A model generated the notes under the pieces. The model had not been told where the DNA came from and did not search any database. It was given only the letters and a program-made list of their open reading frames with translations. A DNA stretch of 64,000 nucleotides from NCBI GenBank assembly GCA_013400975.1, contig WBMZ01003297.1, positions 82,117 through 146,116 of the forward strand. Reading direction: 5' to 3'. Positions 1 through 12,300 of the stretch are shown one piece after another. The position numbers were made by a program, and so were the translations under genes. How positions within the stretch are numbered: position 1 is the first letter of the stretch; the number at the start of each line of letters is the position of its first letter. Source of the DNA: Atrichornis clamosus (lineage: Eukaryota > Chordata > Aves > Passeriformes > Menuridae).

Positions 1-1635
1 CACAGTCACCATTTCAAGGACAGCAGGCACCCTAATTCAGCCTTGTCTTCAATATTATCAGTTGCCACTAATGAGAATAAACAAGTTTTCCATGGGAATT
101 CCAGTGCCTGCAGGCTCTTGCATGCCCAGCCAAGAGTATAGGATCTGCAAGGAGGACTGTGACATGGGTCTGTGGAGGAGGTGGCCAAACACCACTGTAA
201 ATATGTATTTTCCTTCTGTAGGACAGCGAGTGCAGCTCAAGGGAGATACTTTCCAAAGCTGAGGGCAGAGATAATACCAGAGCCTTTAAGATTTCTCTTA
301 AAAAGATCACTGAAGAAATTCTGGCACACTGTGGACTGAAACACAGCTTGAAGCAAACCCAGACAGCTTCTCTGGGTTTACAGTGGAGAAAGTTAAGTAG
401 AGAGAGGAGATGGAAACAAAGCTTGTAACAAAGCACTGCTTGAGAGACTTGGCTGCTGGTGACAAGGCTGCAGCCAGATTGTGGCTCGTAAACAGCTATA
501 AAAATACCCCCCAGTACTGTGTAACTGACTGGAAAGTCCTAATGAAACACCAAAAGCCACAAATTAAATTTGGCACAGGATAAGAAAACAGACGACAGCT
601 TCATACTTGAGTATGAAATATTATCTACGTGAGCCACAGTTTAGAAGTGATCCTCTTTCAGTGAAAGCCTGGAGCTGGGCAAGAGCCAGGGCTCAAAGGT
701 TGTGTAGGAAATGCAAGGTGAGGATGTGGAGGGGAGGCTGCCTGGTGCATCAGGTCATACCTTTGGCCTTCTGTTCTCTATAAACCTACCTGTTTCCTGT
801 TTCAGCCTCCTAATAATATTCAGGTATTCTCAGTCAACAATGAGGTTTTTGCTCTCACCAAAACACCCTGCCCCTTTCTAACACCTGCTGTTTAAGCACT
901 GAAGATAACCCTGTGGCACCTACATATGCAGCTGGAAACTCATCACCAGATGCTCAAATTCATGCTCAGCCCTGTCCTTCCAATCCTTCCCACTTCTCCT
1001 CCCCTTGTCCCTTCTGGTTCCTTGGCCAGTGAAAGCAGTTGACCCACTCAGGACAGAGATAGTGTTAAGGAGAAAACTGCTGCCTTATCACATTCATCAA
1101 TTTTGAGAGGGCCTAAAATCCCCAAGTCTGATGTTTTTTATTAGCCAGGCATTTATGAGGGCATGGGGTTAAATAACAGGAAAAGAATTGTGTGGAACTA
1201 GAAGCCTGTTTAGTTGGCATAGAGTGCTCATTCCCTAATGTGATGCTCCACTGTCCCCTGCCATGGATCCCTTCCACACCTCTGTGCTCCTGGAATTTCA
1301 GGTGTGAGCTTTCTCACATGGCTGCTTTCCACACCCTCTTCAAGGTGAGTTATCACAGCTGGGGTTCTTCCCTGGCCAAAATCCCTCAAGCAACAGAACC
1401 ACTCTGCAAGCAACGGCCTTGGAAATTTATTTCCTTGGAAACAGCCTGTCTTGCTCCTCCTATCAGGATTCCTGTACTCCTTGGATCAAGCCAGATGACA
1501 TAACTACCCCACTGCCACCTGGGCTGGTGGACATCCTTTAGCACTGACAGGTTAATGTGACTTTTGTATCTCAGACCTCTGGAGCACAAAAAAGTACTCT
1601 TCATATTCAGCTTCACTTGTGATGCTGTATGTGAT
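1..1635. other. Unique non-coding sequence, nothing recognised
   Basis: No repeat family, RNA gene or exon is recognisable. The longest open frame is 122 codons on the minus strand (68-436) and it has no domain-like content. A pyrimidine-rich stretch ending in AG at 221 resembles a splice acceptor, but nothing downstream looks like a conserved exon. Confidence 0.6.
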
Positions 1636-1796
1636 GCCCAGAGAAGTTGTGGATTCCCCATCCCTGGAAGTGTCCAAGGCCAGATTGTTTGGGACTCTGA
1701 GCCACCTGGACTAGTGGAAGGTGTCCCTGCTAATGGCAGGGTGTTGGAACAAGATAATCTCGAAAGTCCCTCCCAGTCCAAACCATTCTGTGACTT
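1636..1796 (+). mobile_element. CR1 3'-end fragment (type A)
   Basis: A 5'-truncated non-LTR retrotransposon copy. It starts in the GCCCAGAGAAG block, runs through CCATCCCTGGAAGTGTCCAAG and a GGAAGGTGTCCCTGC block, and ends in a worn ATTCTGTGA octamer. The ATGATCTTTAAGG part is diverged, so this is an old copy. It lacks any coding part and cannot move. Confidence 0.93.
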
Positions 1797-4700
1797 CAGT
1801 TTTTCTGACCTAAGGCTGTTTGCATCCCTTAAATGTGTTCAGCCACTCAGATGCAGTGTGGAATCTTTTCAGTGTATCTGCTACAATTACTATATTTGAG
1901 GATCACAGGACAAAAATAAGCACACAGTTTATTTCAGACCCGTGTTTAAACAGAGAGCTGAAGCTGAGATTAATTTTGTAATCTGGAAAAAAAAATCCGT
2001 CTTTTCAACCTGTTCCTCAGTGCTTCTTTAAGCCTAGTAGAGACATGGATGTAGAAGTTGTCACCCAAAAATGTGACTTATCCCAAGAGCAGATGCATAT
2101 AGCACCAAATAGCTGACATTCTGTGGATGTTACTACTGCCTGTGGCACTGCAGGGGAAAACATAGGTGTCCAAACACCTTTTATTTTTCTCAACAATTAA
2201 TTTGTGCCCAGAAAGAATGGAGATAAACTTGCAGAAAACTTTCAGAAGGGCTATAATAAAACAGGAAGACCTTTAAGGAGGCAGTATCTGAGAACATTGG
2301 GCCCGGTTGCAATCCCAAGTGTACATTTGAAGAGAACACCTTAAAATTGATAGAGGGAATTTGAAGTAATTCTTTATAACTTCAGGAAGAGTGTGGTGTT
2401 CTTAATTAGTAAATATTTCCTACATGACAAGTTCTTTCTGTTAATTCATCACATCATATCCAGTGTAGTTTAAATTCTATTTTCAAGGGTGTGACAACAA
2501 AAATTCAAATGAATCAGAAGTGTGTCACACCTCTATGTTCTTCTGGCTGCTGAATTAGCTGTGAATGTAGATAATGTGGAGAGAATCTTTATTTGCAAGG
2601 TACTTTCTTACTTTGGGAATACAGCAAAGGGTCTGTGAGTGCAGTGAGATTTCAGTGGTAGGAATAAACAAAGAGAGGATATAACCATTTCAAGGATGCT
2701 TATTAATGTCTGAAAATGCAACTATAGTGTGTCATGTAGCACAGCGAGGGAGATGAAATGTATTATCTCTTCTGTGCCTAAAAGATTTAAAAAAAATATA
2801 TAGAATTTGTAGAACACAGTACAATTCTTTTATGGGCAAGACCAGGCAAGACAAGAAAATGAAATTGATTTTTGGTATATTTGAGTTTGTACACTGAGAT
2901 CTGTTTTCTTGGAAGCACTGTACACTTTGCACTTTCAATTCTCATGTTGAAAACCAGGAACTGCAACACTCCAGACCCCCTTCTGACTGTAAAAATATTG
3001 CAGCCTTTTTAGTATCACTTTAGAGACTGGAATCAGCAGATGGATTGGGGATTTTTTAGTTTAATGTGGGAGAATTAAAGAATCAAAGAGGAGCCGCAGA
3101 GATGTTCATTTGCCATCTACCAGCTGGATCACATCCAGCTTTGAGGTGCAATCCTTTACAAGTTTCCCAGACAGCTCCCTAATTAAATTACAACCCAGAA
3201 AAATCGGGGCAGTCTTTGCATGGAGTTTGAAGGTATGGCAGGCTGGTGACTTGGAAAGGTGAAATTAGGCAGCTTTGGGTTTGGCCTAAGGCTACTGAAA
3301 GGCTGAAGGGTCATTTGTGCCAAGATCAGTTCTGAAAGTCACAGTTCTTTTGCTCATTCTCAAGCTCATTCCAACAACCACAAAACACAGAGATCCTCAG
3401 AAACGTTGATTTTCTTGGGACTGTTGTGATCTGCCTATGTGGAAGGATGGGACTAGAGTGGTACCTTGAGGTGGTTTGTGCTGGAGTAACTCAGATCTCC
3501 AAAGTATTTGCTTTGGGTGACTTGGGGTGATCTGAAGTTATCACAGTTCATCCTGGTGCATGAAAGACCTTTTACAGTTTCTGTGCCATTCTTGATGTGA
3601 TGGGCCATGGAACCCTGTGGAGCTCCTCATCCATTGGCTTCTCACTTATAAAATACTTCAGCCCTGGATAATGCCCCTGCCTTCTCACACCTGCAGGGCC
3701 CAGAGGCCAAGTTCTCTGCATGGAACAGATGTCACAGCACACTGTCTGCATTGAGACCAAAGCAGAGAGCTGATGTTTTAATCCCCAAGATCACTGCAAA
3801 GCCAGAGGGAACCAGCTTCAGAAGCTCCTTCCACTTAATACTTACAAAATTCCAGGCATTAAAGGCATATAAAAATGCATAATCTGTTTATTGCTTGCCA
3901 GTACTTGGAGATTTAGCTTTAGTAGCAGATTTTTTTTTCTAATTTCTTTTCCCATTTACCTCTTCTAATAGCATGAGTAGGAAGAAAAATGCTCCTTCAT
4001 TCTCTCCAGTGACTGCAGCTCCTGGATACCAGTCCTGTGGAGTGGCATGACTGATGCCCAGAATTGTGTTGATTGTGGCAGGGGAGGGAATGAGGCAAGA
4101 ATTTGGGGAGGAGAGGGAATACAGACAGCACCAAAGGAAGCCAATATTCTCTCTGTAGGTAAACGATCACGTTATAGATGTTGGCAATACAAAATACTTT
4201 CACTGAGAAGGAATGGTCTGAGATCTCAGAACAATTCAATATCCCCACTCAATTTTTCCTATGGTTGCCTAGCAAGGCTGGAATCTGCAATTAATTGAGC
4301 CACTGACAAGTGACCGAGGCAAAACCAAGCTGATTTGAGGCCAATTACCATCCACAGGGTGCTCATGACTTTGGGTCATCGCGTGAGCTTTTTTTAAACT
4401 GACCACACATTCGCAGGCAGGATGCTTTAAATAAAATCACAGGAAACTGGACGTGGGTTTCTCTGAGGGCATTTGGGGTCTCTCCAGTAGGGTTGGCTTG
4501 TGAACTGTGACCAAAAGCATTTGTGCAATCTGACATCCTTAGCTGGTGGCCTCTGATCCAAGCCTGGAGGGAAATGGAATAGTTCAATATACTGATAGCA
4601 ACAAACAGGAAATGTGGTTCCTGCGCATGCTTCTCAACCTAGCAAGAATAAGGGGGTTTGAGAACATTTTTGATATGTTTTTAATGAAACAGACCATCTT

Positions 4701-5520
4701 GTGGTGGAATTAGGTTTAAGTGTGGGCAGGAAATCCATGTCATTAACATTTGTCTATGGCCATTTGGAAGTTGTATATTCTGTCACATTCCTCACCGGGT
4801 CGTTGTTCTCTGAGGCAGTCTCTGAGTGTTCCAGATGTTTGTTAGAGGGCAAAATGTGAATTATAGCTCCAAAATGGTTGTTCCCCTTGGAAAACAATGG
4901 CTTAGAGAAGGCCTGAATGCTTCTGGAAACAACTGACACTGCATGCACAGGATTGTTGAGGAAAGGGCTGACGTGGTGATGTGAAAACTGTGTGGTGGAG
5001 GGGAGGAATAGGAAGTACAGAAATGGTTGGGTTTGGTGCAATCTGGGAGAAAACTCACTCCTTAAAATCCTCTCCATGCTGCTTAAGTGAACTGGCTGTG
5101 CATCAACTGGTTTAAAAACAAATCCTCCTATGACATGTTCAGATTATGTAGTAGACACACCTTATAGTGAGAGTAACCCTATGTCAGGATATATATTCAG
5201 CAATTCCTCATTATGATTTAAATAGGGTTTTTCAATCATTCTTACCACCATATTTTTAAAAAATTAGTGTCTGAGGGCCCTGTTTGACCCAAAGGTCCTC
5301 CACCATGGGTAGAGGTATACACTGAACAGTACATAAAGGTAAAAAACTGCCCTTATAAAAAATATTGTCTTCTAATAAGCTCCCAATATGGAATTAGAAA
5401 ACATAAACATGTTAATTGTTCTTTTGCTTCTACAGAACTCATGATAAATGAGTTTCTGCATGAAAGCAAATTTCTGCTAAAGAAAATAGTTGTAAACAGA
5501 AATATCTTAAGACATTCATG
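1797..5520. other. Unique non-coding sequence, nothing recognised
   Basis: About 3.7 kb without a recognisable gene or repeat. Open frames stay at or below about 110 codons (107 codons at 4754-5077, minus). A-rich runs occur near 1987 and 2788. No CR1 tail octamers were found here on either strand. Confidence 0.6.
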
Positions 5521-5554
5521 TTTGCCTCATTTTTCTGTTTTGCCTCATTTTTCT
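5521..5554. repeat. 17-bp tandem duplication, two copies
   Basis: The block TTTGCCTCATTTTTCT occurs twice in immediate succession, separated by only a G/T change. It looks like a small slippage duplication in a T-rich context. Confidence 0.8.
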
Positions 5555-5696
5555 TTATTCACTGTCCAGAGATCACAGGCTAAAGCAAAGAAGTCTAATG
5601 GTAAATGGCACACACTGAAAAGTGCACTTTTGTATTCAAAGGCATGTTTTGACACCTGATTTTAAATCAGTCCTTCCACAAACATTGGAGATGGTT

Positions 5697-5948
5697 TTGT
5701 CTATCACCACTGGCCATGGGCACAAACTGAAATGCAGGAGGTTCCACCTGAACAAATGGATTGTGTGGGTGATCAAGAACTGGCACAGGTTTCCCTGGGA
5801 GTCTGTGGAGCTTCCTTCCTTAGAAACATGGAAATATACTACACTCAGTCCTCTGCAACCAGCTTTGGGTGACCCTGCTGGGGCAGAGAGCTGGACCAGA
5901 TACCTCCAGAAATCCCTTCCAAACTCAACTGCTCCGTGATTCTGTGAT
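5697..5948 (+). mobile_element. CR1 3'-end fragment (type B)
   Basis: About 250 bp of CR1 3' end. The GGCACAAACTGAAATGCAGG block, the GGAGGTTCCACCTGAA block, TGGCACAGG..CCTGGGAG and GGACCAGATACCTCCAGAAA come in the order expected for CR1, and the copy closes with ATTCTGTGAT. The tail differs from the type A copies, so it belongs to another subfamily. The start is approximate. A 105-codon open frame over it is a chance reading of the repeat. Confidence 0.92.
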
Positions 5949-7854
5949 CAGTCCTCAATGTTCTTCCTTCTGAAACGAAACCTTAGCAATACTACACAGA
6001 AGTATCCTAATGATTTGCAGGGTACAACAAGTATTTTGTTTGAGAGGTCACTGTAGGTATTTTGTTCACTACCTCCAAATGCACATGGCTGTGAACTTCA
6101 GTCTGTCTAACAACAATAACACGACATCATCTGCCAAGACTGAGCAGTCAAGGGTATAATTACCTCAATCTGCAGCTCCTGCAAGCTGTCCCACTCCTTT
6201 CCTATAGCTGGGTGGTTCTTTGAGGATTATGAAGTATTTGACACCCTTGCAGATGTCAGGGGGTGACCCCAGAAGGAAGCGTCATGAAAAGAATTTAAGT
6301 TATCTTCTTTTTAGCAGGAATGAAACTTGCAGTCAAGATCAATCCCTTTTTCTATCATAATATGTTGGAATTACATTGAAATGTTCTCTGTTTGCAAACA
6401 CGTTTAAAATGCCACAAAAAGGGTTTGAAGTGACAAGGCCATGATTCATCCCACTGTCACCTCAGCTCTAATAAACTGCGTCACTCTGCTCTAATCACAG
6501 GAGTAGCTCTGAGTGAGATTTGGGAGGAAGAAAATGATGGGAGAAATTAGAATTAGAAACACCATTAACTATTATAATGTAAAGGCAGTGAAAAGAGTGA
6601 AGCAGAGGGTTTTACAGCAAATGTAAAAAAAAAAAGTGTAAAAAAAGAAAAATGGCAGCTTCACACTTGGTTTGGGTTTTTTCCTTTTAACATTCTTGTA
6701 AAGGGTAAGTTCAAACTTTAAATAAGCAACACATAGCTCCCAGAAATACATTAAACACTCATCACATAATTGTTTTTCACCCTGTCTCTTCTTACAAAGG
6801 TAGAAAAAGGACCCAATGTTTGAGCACTGGGATATTCTAAGTTAGAGATAACAGTACTGAAGGCAGAGATGTAAAGAAATCAGGAACACAGAACAGAACA
6901 GTTGCCTGACAGAGAGAAAAAGGACCCTTGATCAAGGGAGCTTGAAGATACTGCTGAATAATAAATTAGTGATTCTCACAGCCAGATGGAGAAATGTTAT
7001 CACCCTTCAAATCACACCACAGCTGAATGTGAAGCTGAGAATGTGCTTTCTTATCTCAGAGTCTCTGGGGACAATATATTCCAGGTGCCTGATAAAGAGA
7101 GTTTCCTCTGCTGGAGAACAGTTGAAAGGCTACACCAAAAGACTGAATGAATTTTATAATTAAATAATAGCCTTGGCTTTTTCTCATTTTTATTTTTTGA
7201 ACAAGAGCATGACTTTTCCCAGTAAAGGGTGCAGATCCAATAAACACAACTGGCCACCCCATTTAATGGTGTAATAAGAGCAGGGTTAGGGGAACTTGTT
7301 TGGACACCTAGAGGTATTTGACCTTCTATTCTTTATTCTGCATCAACAGGACTGCTGAGGGGAAGAGGGACAGAAATTGGCTTCAGGGGCCTGATGGTCA
7401 GCACTGCTTTTGCCACGCAACAGAAAGCTCTACAGAATACATGGAAGGAATGGAAACAACAGACCTTTAATTGCTAAACAGGATTCCAGGGGCCACTGAA
7501 GTTTCATTGTTTCATTTGCATTTTGAATGGTCCCACCAATTTTGATGCATTGTTAGTGTTTCACATACTTGCCCATGTTTCTAAAACTAACCATGTGTTC
7601 AAGAGAACTGCACCTGAGTGCTGACAGTGCAGGCTGGTTCATGAGTGCTGACTCAGATTCCCGCCCTTTTCCCAGATCACTCACTTTGGACAAAGAACGT
7701 GGGAAAAATTGTATTGTTCTAAATCTCTGTACTGCACTGATGCTAAATGATCAGGTCACATTGGTCATAATGGTTCCCACTATCTTCTGTAAATTTGTGT
7801 TATTTTTCAGAGAAAATTACAAGTTGGCATCCCTGAACTGGAACATCCTGCTCT
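5949..7854. other. Unique non-coding sequence with A-rich runs
   Basis: No gene or repeat family recognised. An A-rich patch lies at 6625-6651 (an 11-A run followed by AAAAAAGAAAAA). Open frames are short, at most about 144 codons (7569-8003), and that one enters the next CR1. Confidence 0.6.
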
Positions 7855-7983
7855 TCTGTTGTGGATGCCCCATCCCTGGAAGGGTCCAAGGCCAGGTTGG
7901 ATGGGGCTTGGAGCAGTCTGGTCTAGTGGAAGATGTCCCTGCCCATGGCAGGGGGCTGGAATTAGATCTGTTTGTGACCCCTG
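7855..7983 (+). mobile_element. CR1 3'-end fragment (type A)
   Basis: It begins at a GTTGTGGATGCCCCATCCCT block and continues through AGGTTGGATGGGGCTTGGAG, TCTAGTGGAAGATGTCCCTG and CCATGGCAGGGGGCTGGAA. The last segment, where the AAGG..TTCCAACC block and ATTCTATG octamers should be, is worn or missing. The 3' boundary is therefore approximate. Confidence 0.92.
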
Positions 7984-9307
7984 AGCAGTCTGGGCACAGG
8001 TGAAGTCACAAGTGCTGCCAGACAGGACTCCCCAGGCATCCTGCAGAAACTCTGAGGCCACGGGACAGCCCAGAAAATCCAGTGGAAAGTACTTTGTTCG
8101 GGGAACTCAGCATGTTAAAGCCTTCTCTTTGCTTTTTTTGGAATGTAGGTACCGCTGAGGGTACGTCTTGATTTGAGTCCCAGTAGTTATTAAATTTACT
8201 TTATCCCTTTCAAAGCTTTAGAATATAAAAGGGAAAGAATACCAGCATATCTCCTCCTACCCTATTTTCAATTCCAATAAACAATCCCATGCAGCTTAAT
8301 TGTTGGTAAATCTGTCCGCAAAGGGAGCTTACCAGTCATCTGAGCCCACACAAGCCTTCCCTGTTTTAAAACCTTGACCTGAAAAATATGCACAGCTCAT
8401 TTACTACCCTCAAAAATCTGAATTTAGAGCAAACTCTGTGACTATGGTGTGTTAAACATTGTGTTCTAAGGTACGAGGAGGAAAAGATGGATGAAAAATG
8501 ACAAGAAGAGGGTCTCTTTGTAGAAGTACTAATTTGAGTGTTACCAAAGAGCAATAATCACAAGAACATGAAAGCCTGTAATGTATAAAAACCAATATTT
8601 ACTCCAGGAGTAATAACAGGGCTCTTCACATGAGTAACTACAGCATCTATAATGCAATTCGTGATGCAAAATTGCTCAAGAAACTCTATTAAACCTGAGA
8701 AAATTTGCTAGGAGGGACAATAGAATTAAGGATGACAATAAATTGTGGAATGAGTGAGCCGAGAATGTGTAAAAGACCTTTTGCACAAAGCAGCAGCAGG
8801 AGGAGAAAGGCATTGAAGACAAATGGGGCAATAAAAGGAGCAGCTCTGAGGATTTCTTCTATATCCAGCTTTTTGGAAAAAAGTCATTACTCCAGAGACA
8901 GATTTGAGCAAGGAGGTAGGTAATATAAATGATTATTAGACTAGTGGACCAAGATGATAGTTTGAGTGCAACTGATGGTAACTGCTGAGAGAAGTGGAAA
9001 CAACTTAACCTCCATGAGAAATACTTTAAAGTCATAATCACTGTATGAAGTGATTTTATTGTCTTCTTCAATTAACACCTCTAGGTTTTGGTGAAGTGCC
9101 CAAGAATTTCTGGAATTAGTGATATTACTTTCTCCCCCCCTCCCCGTACACTCAGTCTCCTGGTTGCATTGCCTATTAAATAGGGTTATTTTTCATTTTT
9201 TCTTTTAATTATTACTATTATTCAGAGCCTTGGTATTTAACGAAGGAAATGATCTTGCAGAAGATCATTGTTGTCCAATATGTCTTTAGAGGATGATGGT
9301 GGTGTGC
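7984..9307. other. Unique non-coding sequence, nothing recognised
   Basis: No gene or repeat recognised. A short run of C residues occurs near 9135-9145. Open frames are at most about 84 codons and have no domain-like features. Confidence 0.6.
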
Positions 9308-9360
9308 ATAAATATATATATATATATATTTATGTGTATATATATATATACATGTATATA
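9308..9360. repeat. AT dinucleotide microsatellite
   Basis: Two TA runs are separated by a TTTATGTG interruption, then CATGTATATA follows. The tract is nearly self-complementary, so length variation between individuals is likely. Confidence 0.95.
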
Positions 9361-12300
9361 CTTCTCCCTTCAATTTACAGTGCCACATTACAAACCTTTT
9401 AGGGTTTTAGAATCACACAGAAAGGAAAACTAACAAGAAAACATTGTGGAGGATATTTTCTTTGTTTGCTTCTCCTGAAGATTTTGCTTTCTCAATTTTC
9501 TAGTCCTGTTCTTTGTATCCCTTGTGCTAGAGATCAAAGAAACAAGAGGGATTTAGATTCCAAATAATACACGGTGAATGGTAGGACTGTCTTGTCTGAA
9601 CACAATTCTCTGTAATTTTTTTGTCTTGATATACAACTCTTTGATAATATGATCCCATCTTATTGATGTTTTGTTCTTCAGCTTTGTCCTTGATCCTTTG
9701 TCTATAACATCTGCAGGTTAGTTGTTCCAGAACTGGGACTTTCTCATGCTACAACACAGCCTGGTCATCAAAACTGTTCTCCTGTGGCTGCTTTGGTTTC
9801 CTCAAAGGGCTGGATCTTGGCTCAACTTCTTGCAAACACAAAACTACAAGACATCCTTCTAGGTTTCATGGTGAAAAGAGAGTGCCTGCCCTAAAATGGT
9901 GATGATGGGAGGATATTTAGGTAGTTCCCCACAGATACCCACATTTCTATTGCCATCCTGCAGCTCAGGAATATTGATAAAGATGGAATATTGAAAAGAT
10001 TGTCCCTACAGTGTCTATGGATATATGCTGCATATGCTCTATATGGGCCAACCAGGATTTATTGGAACAGTTGCATGAACTTTGGTTGAATGTCAACAAA
10101 AGGGAGCCCCATTCTTTAGATTTCCAGGGCTGTTCACTGCTCATGTGGAAGCTCATCTAACATCTTGATTTTCGTGGGGGTGTCTTCATTTTCTGTCTGC
10201 ATTTAATGACCCCGTCAGCTCCTGATCCCACACAGCAAATCCTGAAAAAGGACTTCACACTGTCACTTTCTGAGGAGGTGTCTGCATCTCCTCTAATGAC
10301 TATGTCCTAATTAGTTCTTGTAATTATAACCAAAGATTTGACAGGCCTGTGATGTAAAGCAAGTTTTAGTTTGAGTCAAAAGTACATGGTGTTATTGCCT
10401 TGAAGTTGGGAGTGTGGGGAGATGCATTATTGATGAGGATTTCTATAACAGTACAGGTTGATTCTCCTTGGGACAGTCTTTTATTTCCATGAAAAATGAA
10501 AGCTGGTCTTATGAATACTAACCTGCATTCTCTATGTAAGTAGGAAATGGGTATGTAATTTATGGGCAGGACACTGGAATATCTGCATTATGAGTGTCTG
10601 TGTTGCTCAAGAGCAATTCAAGTCCTTCAGAGTTCCCTTTCAATTAACATTTCTACACCTACTGTTTAATAATGCCAATATGGAAGGTGTGGAATGACTT
10701 TGTGTACAGAAAAGCCCACAGCCACATTTGACTTATGCCACCAGAGTGAGTCAAGGCTAACACTACCTTTTGAGTGTTATTTGGTGATTAATGCAGTGTC
10801 AAGTCTTAGTCAAATAACGCAAAAATACTCTGTGTGTTCTATAAATATCCTCCTTAATGCTTTAGTCAATATTATTTATAGATTTCTCAACAAAACCAAT
10901 AGTATTTCTTTGTTATCTTGCATTGCTGCTGTATTCTCCTGAGCACTGGCTGTTTCACAAAGAGGGGTAAAATATCTTTATTGCCAAGCTCAGCTCTGTT
11001 TCGTGACAATGCAATACCTGTGAAATATTCACTGCTCACTCTAGGCCCAACATTTTATCCCATCCCATCTGTTTGCCTACTTTCCTGAAATGCTTTTAAT
11101 CTCAGAAAAAGATGCTGTTTATGGCAATCCATCCCCTCCTTGGTAATTACTGCCCTTCAGGTGCTGTATGGCAACATCCAGAGCTCCCAGTGCCTCTCAC
11201 AGCTAATTACAGTGTCGGAGAGTTACTCAGCTGTAGGGAAGCACTTTGGGGATGACAGTGCTCCCTCTCATCCAGTGTCTCTGTGGTGACTCCAGCTGCC
11301 CATGGTGACAATGAGCTGCAGCCTCAGGCACAGAACCAGTCGATGGAGGCATTGCCAGCCCTCCAGGGGCTTATTGTGGCTTTCCTTCTGTGGACTGCTG
11401 CCAGGGAATCACCAGCAGGAGGGGATTATGAATCAGATGTGCTATTTTTCTGCTTGTTAAAGGACAGGCTGCATGAGGGCTGGGCAGGTTCCTTGTGAAG
11501 GGTTCAATCTGCTTGGTACAATCAGAAATACCCACGCAGAGAAAAAGCAAGAGGAACTGACTACAAAGGCGTGATTGGATGGAGCAGGAACAAGGATGGT
11601 CTATGCTGTCTTTGATGGAGTAAGGGAAGTCTGCATGGGATGCCCTCAGAGCTGAACAGATCTGCACCCTTGATCACTGCCACATTTGACAAGATTATCC
11701 CTGAAATTAATGGAGAAATAACTTTTAAGATATCCCTTCCATCCCAAAATAGGTAGAGCAGAAAAGAATCTCCTTTTACTGCAGACCACAGGCAGAGCTT
11801 AGTAATATTAAAATTAAAATCTAGACTTGTTTGATCCCAGGTGAATCTGGGTCTGGGCATGCTTTGACAGTGTATCTGGATGCACACTGCTATATTGATG
11901 AAAATTCCTCTGGATACATATGGTGTTAGAGGAAGAATCTTTCAAGGCATGGAGTGAGGGAGGGAAACATTGCAAAATCCACCTCTAAACCACACACGCT
12001 TTCCAAAAACCACAAGAGAATTGGTTAGTTAAAGATTTCCTTGTGATTTTAGCAATTTTAGCAAGTTTAGAAAGGATAAGAACCCTTCTTTCTGTCCACC
12101 AGAACACACAACCTAATGAGCTCCTCTAAAAAGGCAATGGGAGCCACTTCAGATGTTTTTCAGGATAGTGCTGTTTTATACCTGAAACGAAGGAATTTGT
12201 AAGAGTCCCAGGAACAATAGGCCTCATATGGTTAAAAAATTGGAAATGAATAGGAGTAAGTGAGCGGCTTTCATAACAGAGGGAAGTAACAAAAAGGGTT

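Noticed and set aside
208..262. Splice-acceptor-like TTTTCCTTCTGTAG followed by an open stretch
   Set aside because: Pyrimidine-AG sites are common; no donor or coding similarity supports an exon.
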